DNA from: Quadrisphaera sp. INWT6
Lineage (GTDB): Bacteria; Actinomycetota; Actinomycetes; Actinomycetales; Quadrisphaeraceae
Direction of reading: 5' to 3'
Length of the DNA stretch: 64,000 nt
Assembly: GCF_015390235.1 (NCBI RefSeq)
Contig: NZ_VUOH01000002.1
Location: 806,001 to 870,000 of the forward strand
The notes under the pieces were generated by a model. That model had not been told where the DNA came from, made no database searches, and worked only from the letters and a program-made list of their open reading frames with translations. Position numbers and translations under genes: made by a program. Positions 30,293-40,188 of this stretch are shown here, piece by piece. Each line of letters begins with the position of its first letter. Position 1 is the first letter of the stretch.

Positions 30293-31009
30293 TCACGAGC
30301 GCCGCCACGGCGTGGCCAGGCGCTGCGCGCCCAGCAGGAGCAGGTCGAAGGCGACCGCCAGCACCACGCACAGCACCGACGCCGTCAGCACCTGGGCGTT
30401 GAAGTTGGCCTGGTAGCCGGAGGTGATGAGGTTGCCGAGCCCCCCGTAGCCGATGATCGCGCCGACCGTGGCGAGCGCCACGGTCGAGACCGCCGCCACG
30501 CGCAGGCCCGCCATCGCCGAGGGCAGGGCCAGCGGCGCCTCCACGCGCCACAGGGTGCGCCAGGGCGACAGGCCCATGCCGGTGGCCGCGTCGCGCACCT
30601 CCGGGTCGACGCCGTCGAGGCCCACCAGGATGTTGCGGACCAGGATCGTCAGCGAGTACAGCGCCAGCGCGATGACCACCGTGGTCGCCGAGAGGCCCAC
30701 GAACGGCAGCAGCAGGATGAACATGGCCAGCGACGGGATCGTGTAGAGCACCGTGGTCACCCCGAGGGTGAGGCCGCGCGCCCGGCGGACCCGGTGGGCC
30801 AGCACCGCCAGGGGGACGGCGAGCAGCGCTCCCACCGCGAGGGACACCAGCACCAGGTACAGGTGCTGGCCGAGCGCCTCCAGCAGCACCGAGGAGCGGG
30901 TCTCCACGTAGAGCGGGCAGATCCAGTCGTTGCGCACCAGGCAGTTCTCGGGGATGGTCGCTGCGTGCACAGCGTCGACTCCCACCGCGACGGCTCCGCT
31001 GGTCAGCAC
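30293..31009 (-). CDS. Betaine-type ABC transporter permease 1
   Basis: A 238-aa permease with about six membrane helices (LYLVLVSLAVGALLAVPLAV, LAMFILLLPFVGLSATTVVI) and the coupling loop RDAATGMGLSPWRTLWRVE. The N-terminus has NCLVRNDWICPLY, a two-cysteine periplasmic segment seen in this OpuC-like group. The GTG at 31009 is preceded by TAGCGT (31022-31017) ending 7 nt upstream; this decides the start and implies a leaderless transcript. Divergent from the ATPase gene with only 24 bp between start codons. Confidence 0.88.
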   Translation of the reverse strand: MLTSGAVAVGVDAVHAATIPENCLVRNDWICPLYVETRSSVLLEALGQHLYLVLVSLAVGALLAVPLAVLAHRVRRARGLTLGVTTVLYTIPSLAMFILLLPFVGLSATTVVIALALYSLTILVRNILVGLDGVDPEVRDAATGMGLSPWRTLWRVEAPLALPSAMAGLRVAAVSTVALATVGAIIGYGGLGNLITSGYQANFNAQVLTASVLCVVLAVAFDLLLLGAQRLATPWRRS

Positions 31010-31016
31010 CAGGGGG

Positions 31017-31026
31017 ACGCTACCCG
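31017..31026. promoter_or_regulatory. Overlapping divergent -10 elements of the betaine-type transporter
   Basis: On the minus strand TAGCGT (31022-31017) lies 7 nt before the permease GTG. On the plus strand TACCCG (31021-31026) lies 7 nt before the ATPase ATG. The two hexamers share the TA at 31021-31022. The whole intergenic region is 24 bp (31010-31033). The minus element is strong; the plus element is a weak -10 and its gene also has a GAGG that could act as a ribosome-binding site. Confidence 0.5.
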
Positions 31027-31033
31027 CGAGGCG

Positions 31034-32167
31034 ATGATCCGTCTCGACGGCGTCGAGAAGCGCTACCCCGACGGCACCCTGGCGGTCGAGAGCCTCGACC
31101 TGCTGGTCCACCCGGGTGAGCTGATCGCGCTCGTCGGCCCGTCCGGCTGCGGCAAGTCGACCACGCTGCGGATGGTCAACCGCCTCATCGAGCCGACCGC
31201 CGGGCGCATCGAGATCGACGGGCGCGACGTCACCCACGTCGACCCGGTGAGGCTGCGCCGCGAGATCGGGTACGTCATCCAGCGCGTGGGCCTGTTCCCC
31301 CACCTGACGGTGGCGGCGAACGTGGCGACCGTGCCCCAGCTGCTCGGCTGGGACCGCAAGCGCACCAGCGCCCGCGTCGAGGAGATGCTCGAGCTGGTCG
31401 GCCTGCCGGCGTCGCAGTACGCCGACCGCTACCCGCACGAGCTCTCCGGCGGCCAGCAGCAGCGCATCGGGGTGGCCCGCGGCCTGGCGGCCGACCCGCC
31501 CGTGCTGCTCATGGACGAGCCGTTCGGCGCCGTCGACCCGATCGCCCGCGACCGCCTGCAGGGCGAGTTCCGCCGCATCCAGGCCGAGCTCGGCAAGACG
31601 GTGCTCTTCGTCACCCACGACATCGACGAGGCCGTGCGCCTGGCCGACCGGATCGCCGTGTTCAGCCAGGGCGGCAGGCTGGAGCAGATCGCCGACCCGG
31701 CCACCGTGCTCGGGGCCCCCGCCAACGACTTCGTGGCCGACTTCGCCGGCTCCGACCGCGGCCTGCGGCGCCTCGCCGTGACCCCGGTCGAGGCCCAGGA
31801 CCTCTCCCACCCGGCCACCGTGCTGGTCGACGACGACCTGGCCACGGCGCGCGCCGCCGTCGAGGGGGGCGCCGAGCCCTACGCCGTCGTCCTGGACCGC
31901 GCCGGCGACCTGCGCGGCTGGGTCTCCGCCCGGCAGCTGGGCGGCGGAGCGCCCGGCGACACCGCCGGCACGAGGGCGCGGCGCTTCGACGAGACCATCA
32001 GCGTCGGCGACAGCCTGCGCAAGGGCCTGTCGGAGATCGTCCAGCACGACGCGGGCTGGCTGCCGGTCCTCGACGGCGACCGGTACGTGGGCGTCCTGAC
32101 GCCCGACGGCGTCTACTCGGCGCTGCGCCGCACGTCGCCGTCGCGCGAGGAGCCCGTCCCCCTCTGA
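31034..32167 (+). CDS. Betaine-type ABC transporter ATP-binding protein with CBS domain
   Basis: A 377-aa ATPase of the OpuCA/ProV class. Walker A is GPSGCGKSTTLRMVNRL (about 36-52, the RMVNRL being typical of this group), signature ELSGGQQQRIGVARGLA, Walker B VLLMDEPFGAVDP and switch His in VTHDIDEA. The C-terminal third carries CBS-type sequence (ISVGDSLRKGLSEIVQHDAG), which in OpuA-like transporters senses ionic strength or c-di-AMP. Its last 55 bp overlap the DUF3180 gene on the opposite strand. Confidence 0.92.
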   Translation: MIRLDGVEKRYPDGTLAVESLDLLVHPGELIALVGPSGCGKSTTLRMVNRLIEPTAGRIEIDGRDVTHVDPVRLRREIGYVIQRVGLFPHLTVAANVATVPQLLGWDRKRTSARVEEMLELVGLPASQYADRYPHELSGGQQQRIGVARGLAADPPVLLMDEPFGAVDPIARDRLQGEFRRIQAELGKTVLFVTHDIDEAVRLADRIAVFSQGGRLEQIADPATVLGAPANDFVADFAGSDRGLRRLAVTPVEAQDLSHPATVLVDDDLATARAAVEGGAEPYAVVLDRAGDLRGWVSARQLGGGAPGDTAGTRARRFDETISVGDSLRKGLSEIVQHDAGWLPVLDGDRYVGVLTPDGVYSALRRTSPSREEPVPL

Positions 32168-32625
32168 CGGCCGGCCTGGCCGTCGCGGTCCTCGGGGGGC
32201 AGGCGGCACCACCGCTCGACCACCACGCCCGCCACGAGCAGCAGCAGCGAGGCGGCCAGCGCGGCCAGGCCGAGCAGCAGCCGGTCGAGGCGCACCTCGA
32301 TCTGCACCATCGGCACCAGCAGCGCGACGAGGCCGCCGTACGCCCCCGCCAGCGCGGCGCCCGTGACACCGGCGGCCTGGGCGACCACCACGGTGCGGGC
32401 GGCGCGCAGCGCGTCGAGCGGGCGGTCGCGGTGGCCCTGGTTCCAGCGCCGCACCGGGCGGCCCACCGAGAGCACCGCGCCTGCGAGCACCACGAGGAGC
32501 ACCGGCACGGTCCAGGGCAGGGGCACCGAGACGGCCGTCGGGTCGACGACGTCGAGCACCACCCACGTGAGCACGCCCGAGATGACGGCCACGGCGAGCA
32601 GGACGCGGGTCCGCAGGGGGCTCAC
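32113..32625 (-). CDS. DUF3180 membrane protein
   Basis: A 170-aa protein with four membrane helices in two pairs (VLLAVAVISGVLTWVVLDVV, WTVPVLLVVLAGAVLSVG; then VTGAALAGAYGGLVALLV and LLGLAALAASLLLLVAGVVV), separated by the basic loop RPVRRWNQGHRDRPLDALRA. It matches the actinobacterial DUF3180 family that follows folK (Rv3605c). The GTG overlaps the folBK stop by four bases. Its C-terminal tail overlaps the opposite-strand ATPase gene by 55 bp, so the tail sequence is constrained by both genes. Function unknown. Confidence 0.85.
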   Translation of the reverse strand: MSPLRTRVLLAVAVISGVLTWVVLDVVDPTAVSVPLPWTVPVLLVVLAGAVLSVGRPVRRWNQGHRDRPLDALRAARTVVVAQAAGVTGAALAGAYGGLVALLVPMVQIEVRLDRLLLGLAALAASLLLLVAGVVVERWCRLPPEDRDGQAGRQRGTGSSRDGDVRRSAE

Positions 32626-33641
32626 GGCAGGTCGTCCGGGCCGGGGAGGCGGACGTCGGGGCGGGGGCGCACGCCGGCGGCAGCGCCCGGGTCAGCGACG
32701 AGCAGGGCGTCGAGCGCCTCGCCCACCCGACCGGCACCGGGGAGCCGGTCGTCGGGGGCCAGCCGGGCCCACGGGACCAGCACGAACGCCCGCTCCGCGG
32801 CGCGCGGGTGGGGCACCGTCAGGGGCTGCGGCGAGCCCGCAGGGGCCGGCGGTGCGCCGGCGGGCTCGTCGGAGGCCACGAGCACCCCGTAGGCCAGGAC
32901 GTCGACGTCGAGGGCGCGCGCCCCCCAGCGGGGCTCCGCCGCCCGGACCGCGGCGTCGCGGCCGTGGGCGGCCTCCACCGCCCGGCAGGCCAGGAGCAGC
33001 TGCCGGGGCGACAGCGCGCACCGGAGCCGGACGACGGCGTTGAGGTAGTCGGGCTGCGGGGCGGAGCCCGGGAGCCCCACCGCGTCGGTCTCCACCACCT
33101 CGGAGCAGGAGACGACCTCGAGCCCGTCCACCGCGCCCAGCGCCCGCACGGCCGAGGCCAGCGCGGCGGCCCGGTCGCCCAGGTTGGCGCCGAGGGCCAC
33201 GACGGCGTCGACCGGGCGGGCCGGGACGGTGTCGAGCAGCTGGCCGCGCCGGCGCACGACCCGGACCACCACGTCGTCGAAGGGCACCGCCACCGGGGCC
33301 TGCGGCTTGTGGACGGCGACGGCGACGGCCTGCACGCCCGCGTGCGCCAGGCACGCCTCGGCGACGCGGCCCACCAGCACCTCCAGCAGGTCGACCGGCT
33401 CCCCCGCGAGCACCGCGACGACGTCGAGCGCCACGCGGGAGTAGTCGACGGCGTCGGCGAGCTCGTCGGTGGCGCCGGCGGTGCGCGTGTCGAGGACGAG
33501 GTCGACGTCGGCGGAGAACACCTGGCCCAGCACGCGCTCGGCGACGAGCACGCCGTGGCGGCCCCGGGCGCTCAGGCCCCGCAGCGAGACGACGTCGCCG
33601 TCGGGCAGCCCCGGCAGGCCGAGCGGGCCGGTGGGGCTCAT
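32622..33641 (-). CDS. folBK: Fused dihydroneopterin aldolase / HPPK (FolB-FolK)
   Basis: One 339-aa frame carries two consecutive folate enzymes. Residues about 18-130 are FolB (VVSLRGLSARGRHGVLVAE, DLLEVLVGRVAEACL). Residues about 145-290 are FolK (VVALGANLGDRAAALASAV, RWGARALDVDVLAYG, TVPHPRAAERAFVLVPW), the pyrophosphokinase that activates 6-hydroxymethyl-dihydropterin. In M. tuberculosis these are separate genes (Rv3607c, Rv3606c); fusions are known in other actinobacteria. ATGA overlap with folP upstream and GTGA overlap with DUF3180 downstream. Confidence 0.93.
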   Translation of the reverse strand: MSPTGPLGLPGLPDGDVVSLRGLSARGRHGVLVAERVLGQVFSADVDLVLDTRTAGATDELADAVDYSRVALDVVAVLAGEPVDLLEVLVGRVAEACLAHAGVQAVAVAVHKPQAPVAVPFDDVVVRVVRRRGQLLDTVPARPVDAVVALGANLGDRAAALASAVRALGAVDGLEVVSCSEVVETDAVGLPGSAPQPDYLNAVVRLRCALSPRQLLLACRAVEAAHGRDAAVRAAEPRWGARALDVDVLAYGVLVASDEPAGAPPAPAGSPQPLTVPHPRAAERAFVLVPWARLAPDDRLPGAGRVGEALDALLVADPGAAAGVRPRPDVRLPGPDDLP

Positions 33642-34444
33642 GCGGCGCTCCAGCGCTCGGCCACGCGCACCGCGTCGGCGCTGCCGCGCACGGCGTGCAC
33701 GCGCACGCCCCACGCCCCCGCGGCCGCGGCCAGCGCGGTCACGGCGGTGGTGGCGTCGTCGCGCTCGCCGGGGGGCCGGGTCCGGTCGCCGTCGGCGAGC
33801 AGCGCGCCGAGGAAGCGCTTGCGGGACGCGCCCACGAGCACGCGGCCGAACGCCCCGACCAGCTCGGGCAGGGCGGCCAGCAGGGCCCAGTCGTGCTCGG
33901 CGCGCTTGGCGAAGCCCAGGCCCGGGTCGGCCACGAGCTGGCCGCGGGAGGCACCGGCGGCCTCGAACGCCGCCAGCCGGGCCCCCAGCTCGGAGCGCAC
34001 CTCCGCGACGACGTCGTCGTAGCCGGCGAGCGCGTCCATGCCGGCGGAGTGCCCCCTCCAGTGACCCACGACGCAGGTGGCGCCGGTGCGGGCCACCAGG
34101 GGGGCCATGTCCGGGTCGGCGAGGCCCCCGCTGACGTCGTTCACGACGCTCGCGCCGGCGGCCAGCGCCGCGGCGGCCACCTCGGCGCGCATCGTGTCGA
34201 TGCTGACGACCGCCCCGTGGCGGGCGAGGGCCTCCACCACGGGCAGCACGCGGGCGAGCTCCTCGGCGGGCTCGACGCGCTGCGCCCCGGGACGCGTCGA
34301 CTCGCCCCCCACGTCGACGGCGTCGGCGCCCTCGGCGAGCAGGGCCAGCCCGTGCTCGACGGCCCGGTCGGGGTCGAGGTGGCGACCGCCGTCGCTGAAG
34401 GAGTCGGGCGTGGTGTTCACCACGCCCCACACGAGCGTCCTCAC
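33638..34444 (-). CDS. folP: Dihydropteroate synthase
   Basis: A 268-aa TIM-barrel enzyme joining p-aminobenzoate to the activated pterin; the sulfonamide target. Motifs: VWGVVNTTPDSFSDGG (about 5-20), DVGGESTRPGAQRV, SIDTMRAEVA, VNDVSGG, DPGLGFAKRAEHD and VGASRKRFLG. The GTG at 34444 directly precedes the first strand and follows the folE stop by 17 nt; a longer upstream frame has no family similarity. Its end overlaps the folBK ATG by four bases. Confidence 0.95.
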   Translation of the reverse strand: MRTLVWGVVNTTPDSFSDGGRHLDPDRAVEHGLALLAEGADAVDVGGESTRPGAQRVEPAEELARVLPVVEALARHGAVVSIDTMRAEVAAAALAAGASVVNDVSGGLADPDMAPLVARTGATCVVGHWRGHSAGMDALAGYDDVVAEVRSELGARLAAFEAAGASRGQLVADPGLGFAKRAEHDWALLAALPELVGAFGRVLVGASRKRFLGALLADGDRTRPPGERDDATTAVTALAAAAGAWGVRVHAVRGSADAVRVAERWSAA

Positions 34445-34461
34445 CGCTGTGCCACCGCCCC

Positions 34462-35088
34462 TCAGCGCCCGAGCACGAGGGAGAGCGCCTCGGCCCGGGT
34501 GGTGGCGTCGCGCATGCCGCCGCGGACCGCCGAGGTGGTGGTGCGCGCACCGGACGCGCGCACGCCGCGCACCGACATGCACAGGTGCTCGCAGTCGACG
34601 ACGACGAGCACGCCGCGGGCCTGCAGGTGCTCGACCAGGGCGTCGGCGACCTGCGTGGTCAGGCGCTCCTGCACCTGGGGGCGCCGTGCGTACACGTCGA
34701 CCAGGCGTGCGAGCTTGGACAGGCCGGTGATGCGGCCGTCGGCGCTGGGCACGTAGGCGACGTGCGCGACGCCCGTGAAGGGCAGCAGGTGGTGCTCGCA
34801 GACGGAGGAGACGGGGATGTCGCGGACCGCGACGATCTCGTCGTGGCCGATGTCGAACGACGTGGCCAGCACCTCGGCCGGGTCGGCGCGCAGCCCCGCG
34901 TACATCTCGACGGCGGCGCGGGCGACGCGGTCGGGCGTCTCCTGCAGGCCCTCGCGGTCGGGGTCCTCACCGATGGCGAGGAGCAGCTCGCGCACCGCGG
35001 CGCGCGCCCGGTCGAGGTCGACCGGGGGCGCGACGCGGGGCTCGGAGCGGGCCCTGCCGGCGGCGCTCCGAGCGTCGGCGGCCGCCAC
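34462..35088 (-). CDS. folE: GTP cyclohydrolase I
   Basis: First step of tetrahydrofolate synthesis (GTP to dihydroneopterin triphosphate). The zinc ligands are visible in [11 protein letters not shown] and [25 protein letters not shown] and [17 protein letters not shown] are strongly conserved FolE segments. The 208-aa length is typical. The GTG at 35088 lies 2 nt after the ftsH stop codon, so translation may be coupled to ftsH. Head of the folE-folP-folBK-DUF3180 series. Confidence 0.96.
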   Translation of the reverse strand: MAAADARSAAGRARSEPRVAPPVDLDRARAAVRELLLAIGEDPDREGLQETPDRVARAAVEMYAGLRADPAEVLATSFDIGHDEIVAVRDIPVSSVCEHHLLPFTGVAHVAYVPSADGRITGLSKLARLVDVYARRPQVQERLTTQVADALVEHLQARGVLVVVDCEHLCMSVRGVRASGARTTTSAVRGGMRDATTRAEALSLVLGR

Positions 35089-35090
35089 GC

Positions 35091-37148
<2,058 letters not shown>

Positions 37149-37325
37149 GCGTGGATGAGGGCCGTGGCCCATCCCTCCTGCTCGGGAAGTCGGCGCCGAC
37201 CGTACACCGGCGGCAGCCGCACCCCGGCACCGCGCACGGGGGCTCACCAGCCCAACGGTCGAACGCCGCGGCTGTGTTCCGCCCGTTCGCCGTGAGCGGA
37301 CGCGCCGGCGCGGGCCGGGCGGGCG

Positions 37326-37880
37326 TCAGCTGGAGTAGACGTGCTCCGCCAGGGTGCCCACCACGCGGAGGTTGCGGTAGCGCTCGTCGAAGTCGAGGCC
37401 GTACCCGACGACGAAGGCGTTGGGGATGTCGAACCCGACGTGCCTCACGTCGACGGCCACCTTGGCGGCCTCGGGCTTGCGCAGCAGCGCCATGACCTCG
37501 ACGGAGGCCGCACCGCGCGAGCGGAGGTTGGCGACCAGCCACGACAGGGTCAGGCCCGAGTCGATGATGTCCTCGACGATGAGCACGTGGCGGCCCAGGA
37601 CGTCGCGGTCCAGGTCCTTGAGGATCCGCACCACGCCGGACGACTTGGTGCCCGAGCCGTAGCTCGACACGGCCATCCAGTCCATCTCGGCCGGGCCGCG
37701 CAGCGCGCGGGCGAAGTCGGCCATGACCATCACGGCGCCCTTGAGGACGCCCACGAGGAGCAGGTCCTTCCCGGCGTACTCCTCGTCGACCTGCGCGGCG
37801 ATCTCGGCGAGGCGGGCGCGGATGGCCTCCTCGCTGATCAGCACGTCGGCGAGGTCGCGCCCCATGTCGTCAGCGTCCAC
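37326..37880 (-). CDS. hpt: Hypoxanthine phosphoribosyltransferase
   Basis: A 184-aa purine salvage enzyme. The PRPP-binding loop is [17 protein letters not shown] (about 97-113), with [18 protein letters not shown] and [18 protein letters not shown] upstream and [16 protein letters not shown] for base recognition. I favour the GTG at 37880 because relatives begin similarly (VDA-DDMG-DL); it overlaps tilS by 11 nt. An ATG at 37865 is the alternative. The tilS-hpt-ftsH order is conserved across many Gram-positive bacteria. Confidence 0.95.
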   Translation of the reverse strand: MDADDMGRDLADVLISEEAIRARLAEIAAQVDEEYAGKDLLLVGVLKGAVMVMADFARALRGPAEMDWMAVSSYGSGTKSSGVVRILKDLDRDVLGRHVLIVEDIIDSGLTLSWLVANLRSRGAASVEVMALLRKPEAAKVAVDVRHVGFDIPNAFVVGYGLDFDERYRNLRVVGTLAEHVYSS

Positions 37881-38970
37881 CAGGCGTCGCTCGCTCTCTC
37901 GTCACGCGGTTGAAGACGACCGAGAGCCTGCCACAGCCCCCGTCCACCGAGCGGGAGGCCTCCACCCGACCGGGCAGGTGCAGGGGTCCCTGGCCCCGCC
38001 AGGCGGTCAGGAGCGCGTCGACCGCGAGCACGTGGGAGCGCGCGAGGTCGCCGGCGGGGCACCCCGCGGCGAGGGCCGCGGCCCGCAGCGCGCGGCGGCG
38101 CACGGCGGCCGGGGCCGCCTGCAGCCGCACCGCGTCGAGGACGACGACGCCGTCCCCGCCGCCGTCGTCGTCCTCGCCCGGTGCGCCGCCGGGGAGCCGG
38201 GCCGCGGCCAGCAGCTCGGCGGCGAGGGCCTCCAGCGCGTCGGCGTCCTCGCGCAGCTGGTCGGCGGTGCGGGCGAGGGCCCCGGCGACCCCCGGGCCCA
38301 GCTCGGCCTCCAGCGCCGGCAGCAGCCGGGTGCGGACCCGTGACCTGGTGAACGACGGGTCGGCGTTGGTGGGGTCCTCCCACGGGGTGAGCCCCAGCGC
38401 GGCGCAGGCCTCCCGCACGACGTCGCGGCCGGTGCCGAGCAGCGGCCGCCGCCACGGGCCGCGGCGCGCGGGCATGCCGGCCAGCGAGCGCGCGCCGGAG
38501 CCGCGGGCCAGGCCGAGCAGCACCTGCTCGGCCTGGTCGTCGAGGGTGTGGCCGAGCAGCACCGCCGCGGCCCCCAGGCGCTGCGCGGTGCCCCCGAGGG
38601 CCGCGTAGCGCGCGTCGCGGGCGGCGGCCTCGGGCCCCGGGCCACCCGGGGCGGCGAGCGCCGCGGGGCCGGCGGTGACCACCTCGACGGGGTCCAGACC
38701 GAGCTCGCGGCAGCACGCGGCCGCGCGCCGGGCGACCTCGGCGGACCCCGCCTGCAGGCCGTGGTCGACGACGACGGCGCCGGCCCGCCAGCGGGCGCGC
38801 CGGCCCGGCGGGCGCGAGGCCCCGGCGAGCCAGCCCGCCGCGGCCGCCAGGGCGAGGGAGTCCGGGCCGCCGCTGCAGGCGACGAGCACCAGCGCGCCCC
38901 CGGGCAGGTCGTCGCAGCCGGCCGCCACCGCGGAGCGCAGCGCCGCGACCGCCGGGTGGGGCCCGGTCAC
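37870..38970 (-). CDS. tilS: tRNA(Ile)-lysidine synthetase TilS
   Basis: TilS converts the wobble C of tRNA-Ile(CAU) to lysidine so that it reads AUA. The N-type ATP pyrophosphatase P-loop is [16 protein letters not shown] (about 32-47), and the downstream [22 protein letters not shown] is the family's second signature. The 366-aa length is compatible with the short actinobacterial form lacking much of the C-terminal domain. GTG start, 19 nt after the metalloprotease stop. Confidence 0.93.
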   Translation of the reverse strand: MTGPHPAVAALRSAVAAGCDDLPGGALVLVACSGGPDSLALAAAAGWLAGASRPPGRRARWRAGAVVVDHGLQAGSAEVARRAAACCRELGLDPVEVVTAGPAALAAPGGPGPEAAARDARYAALGGTAQRLGAAAVLLGHTLDDQAEQVLLGLARGSGARSLAGMPARRGPWRRPLLGTGRDVVREACAALGLTPWEDPTNADPSFTRSRVRTRLLPALEAELGPGVAGALARTADQLREDADALEALAAELLAAARLPGGAPGEDDDGGGDGVVVLDAVRLQAAPAAVRRRALRAAALAAGCPAGDLARSHVLAVDALLTAWRGQGPLHLPGRVEASRSVDGGCGRLSVVFNRVTRERATPGGR

Positions 38971-38989
38971 GGGCGCGTCCGCCGGAGGC

Positions 38990-40093
38990 TCAGCCGTGCA
39001 CCCGGCGCACCCAGGCCACGGGGTCGGCCACCTCCTCGGGGCGGGGCAGCGCCGCCGGAGAGCTCCAGACGGCGTTCAGGCCGGCGGTGCCGACCTCGCG
39101 GACCACCCCGCGCACGAAGCGCGCGCCGTCGGCGTACTGCCGGAGCTTGGCCTCCAGGCCGAGGCCGTGGCGCAGGGCGGTGTCGAGCAGCCCGCGGCTG
39201 GAGCCGCGCCGCGCGGTGAAGCGGCGCCTGATCGTGGCGACGGTGGGCACCACCGACGGGCCGACCTCGTCCATGACGACGTCGGCGTGGCCCTCCAGGA
39301 GCGCCATCACGGCGGTGACCTCGGCGAGCGCCCGGCGCTGGTCGGCCGTGGTGGCGAGGTCGAGCAGCCCGGCGCCGGAGCGCTGACCGCCACCGCCCGA
39401 CACGGCCTCCCGCAGGCCGCGCACCGCAGAGGCGAGGCGCTCGCCGCTCGCGCCGGGCGAGCCGAGCAGGTCGCCGGACAGCGCCCGGGCCCGCGAGCGC
39501 AGGTGGTCGGCCAGCCAGGGGGCGGCGGCGAACTGCACGCGGTGGGTCTCCTCGTGCAGGCAGACCCAGAGGGCGAAGTCGCGCAGGTCGACGCCGAGCT
39601 CGCGCTGGACGGCCAGGACGTTGGGGGCGACGACGAGCAGGTCACCGGTGCCGGGACCCTCGCCGAGCGCGTCGTACTGGCCGAGCACGCGCGAGCTCAG
39701 CAGCCCGAGCAGCGAGCCGAGCTGCAGGCCGGTGACGCGGCGGCCGACGCCGAGCCCGCGGGCGCCGGCGGCGGAGCGGCGGGAGCGGCTCGAGCGCTGG
39801 GCCAGGGCCTCGGTCATCACCGGCGACAGGAGGCTGGCGAAGGAGGCGACGTTGGTCCGGGCCCAGGCGCCGCGCTCGACCACCCGCGCGGGCGGGCCGG
39901 CGGGCACGAGCAGCTGGCTGACGCGGGCGACGTGGGGCGGGCTCGCGGCGGCCGCCGAGCGGACCACCTCGACCACCCGGCGGGCCTCCTCGGGGCTCAC
40001 CCTCGGCCCCGGGCGCGCCAGGCGCACGGCCGTCCTCGCGGCGAGGTCCCAGTCGACCAGGCCGCCGTCGTGCTCCCCCGCTGGACCCGCCAC
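38990..40093 (-). CDS. Zinc-dependent metalloprotease of the actinobacterial F420-associated family
   Basis: A 367-aa protein matching the family that lies between tilS and dacB in actinobacteria (Rv3626c; annotated elsewhere as coenzyme F420 biosynthesis-associated or DUF2342-like). [10 protein letters not shown] zinc motif (HExxH) is centred near residue 185, with an Asp/Glu-rich helix ([13 protein letters not shown]) downstream that probably supplies the third ligand. No signal peptide. TACGGT (40105-40100) ends 6 nt before the GTG, so it is likely leaderless and starts the tilS-hpt series. The substrate is unknown. Confidence 0.85.
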   Translation of the reverse strand: MAGPAGEHDGGLVDWDLAARTAVRLARPGPRVSPEEARRVVEVVRSAAAASPPHVARVSQLLVPAGPPARVVERGAWARTNVASFASLLSPVMTEALAQRSSRSRRSAAGARGLGVGRRVTGLQLGSLLGLLSSRVLGQYDALGEGPGTGDLLVVAPNVLAVQRELGVDLRDFALWVCLHEETHRVQFAAAPWLADHLRSRARALSGDLLGSPGASGERLASAVRGLREAVSGGGGQRSGAGLLDLATTADQRRALAEVTAVMALLEGHADVVMDEVGPSVVPTVATIRRRFTARRGSSRGLLDTALRHGLGLEAKLRQYADGARFVRGVVREVGTAGLNAVWSSPAALPRPEEVADPVAWVRRVHG

Positions 40094-40142
40094 GCGCTCA
40101 CCGTAAGCCGCCCGCCCGTGCCGGGCCCCCCGCCCGCACGGG

Positions 40143-40186
40143 GCGGGTCGACGGCGGGTCGACCGCGGGTCGACGGCGGGTCGGGT
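40143..40186. repeat. Four tandem 11-bp units next to the dacB stop codon
   Basis: GCGGGTCGACG repeats at 40143, 40154, 40165 and 40176 with one or few changes (unit 4 ends GGGT). Three units contain the palindrome GTCGAC. The array ends 2 nt before the dacB stop codon and lies upstream of the metalloprotease promoter. Confidence 0.85.
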
Positions 40187-40188
40187 GC

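Noticed and set aside
30971-31033. Additional small gene between the two arms of the betaine-type transporter
   Set aside because: The sequence is the N-terminal coding part of permease 1 plus a 24-bp promoter.
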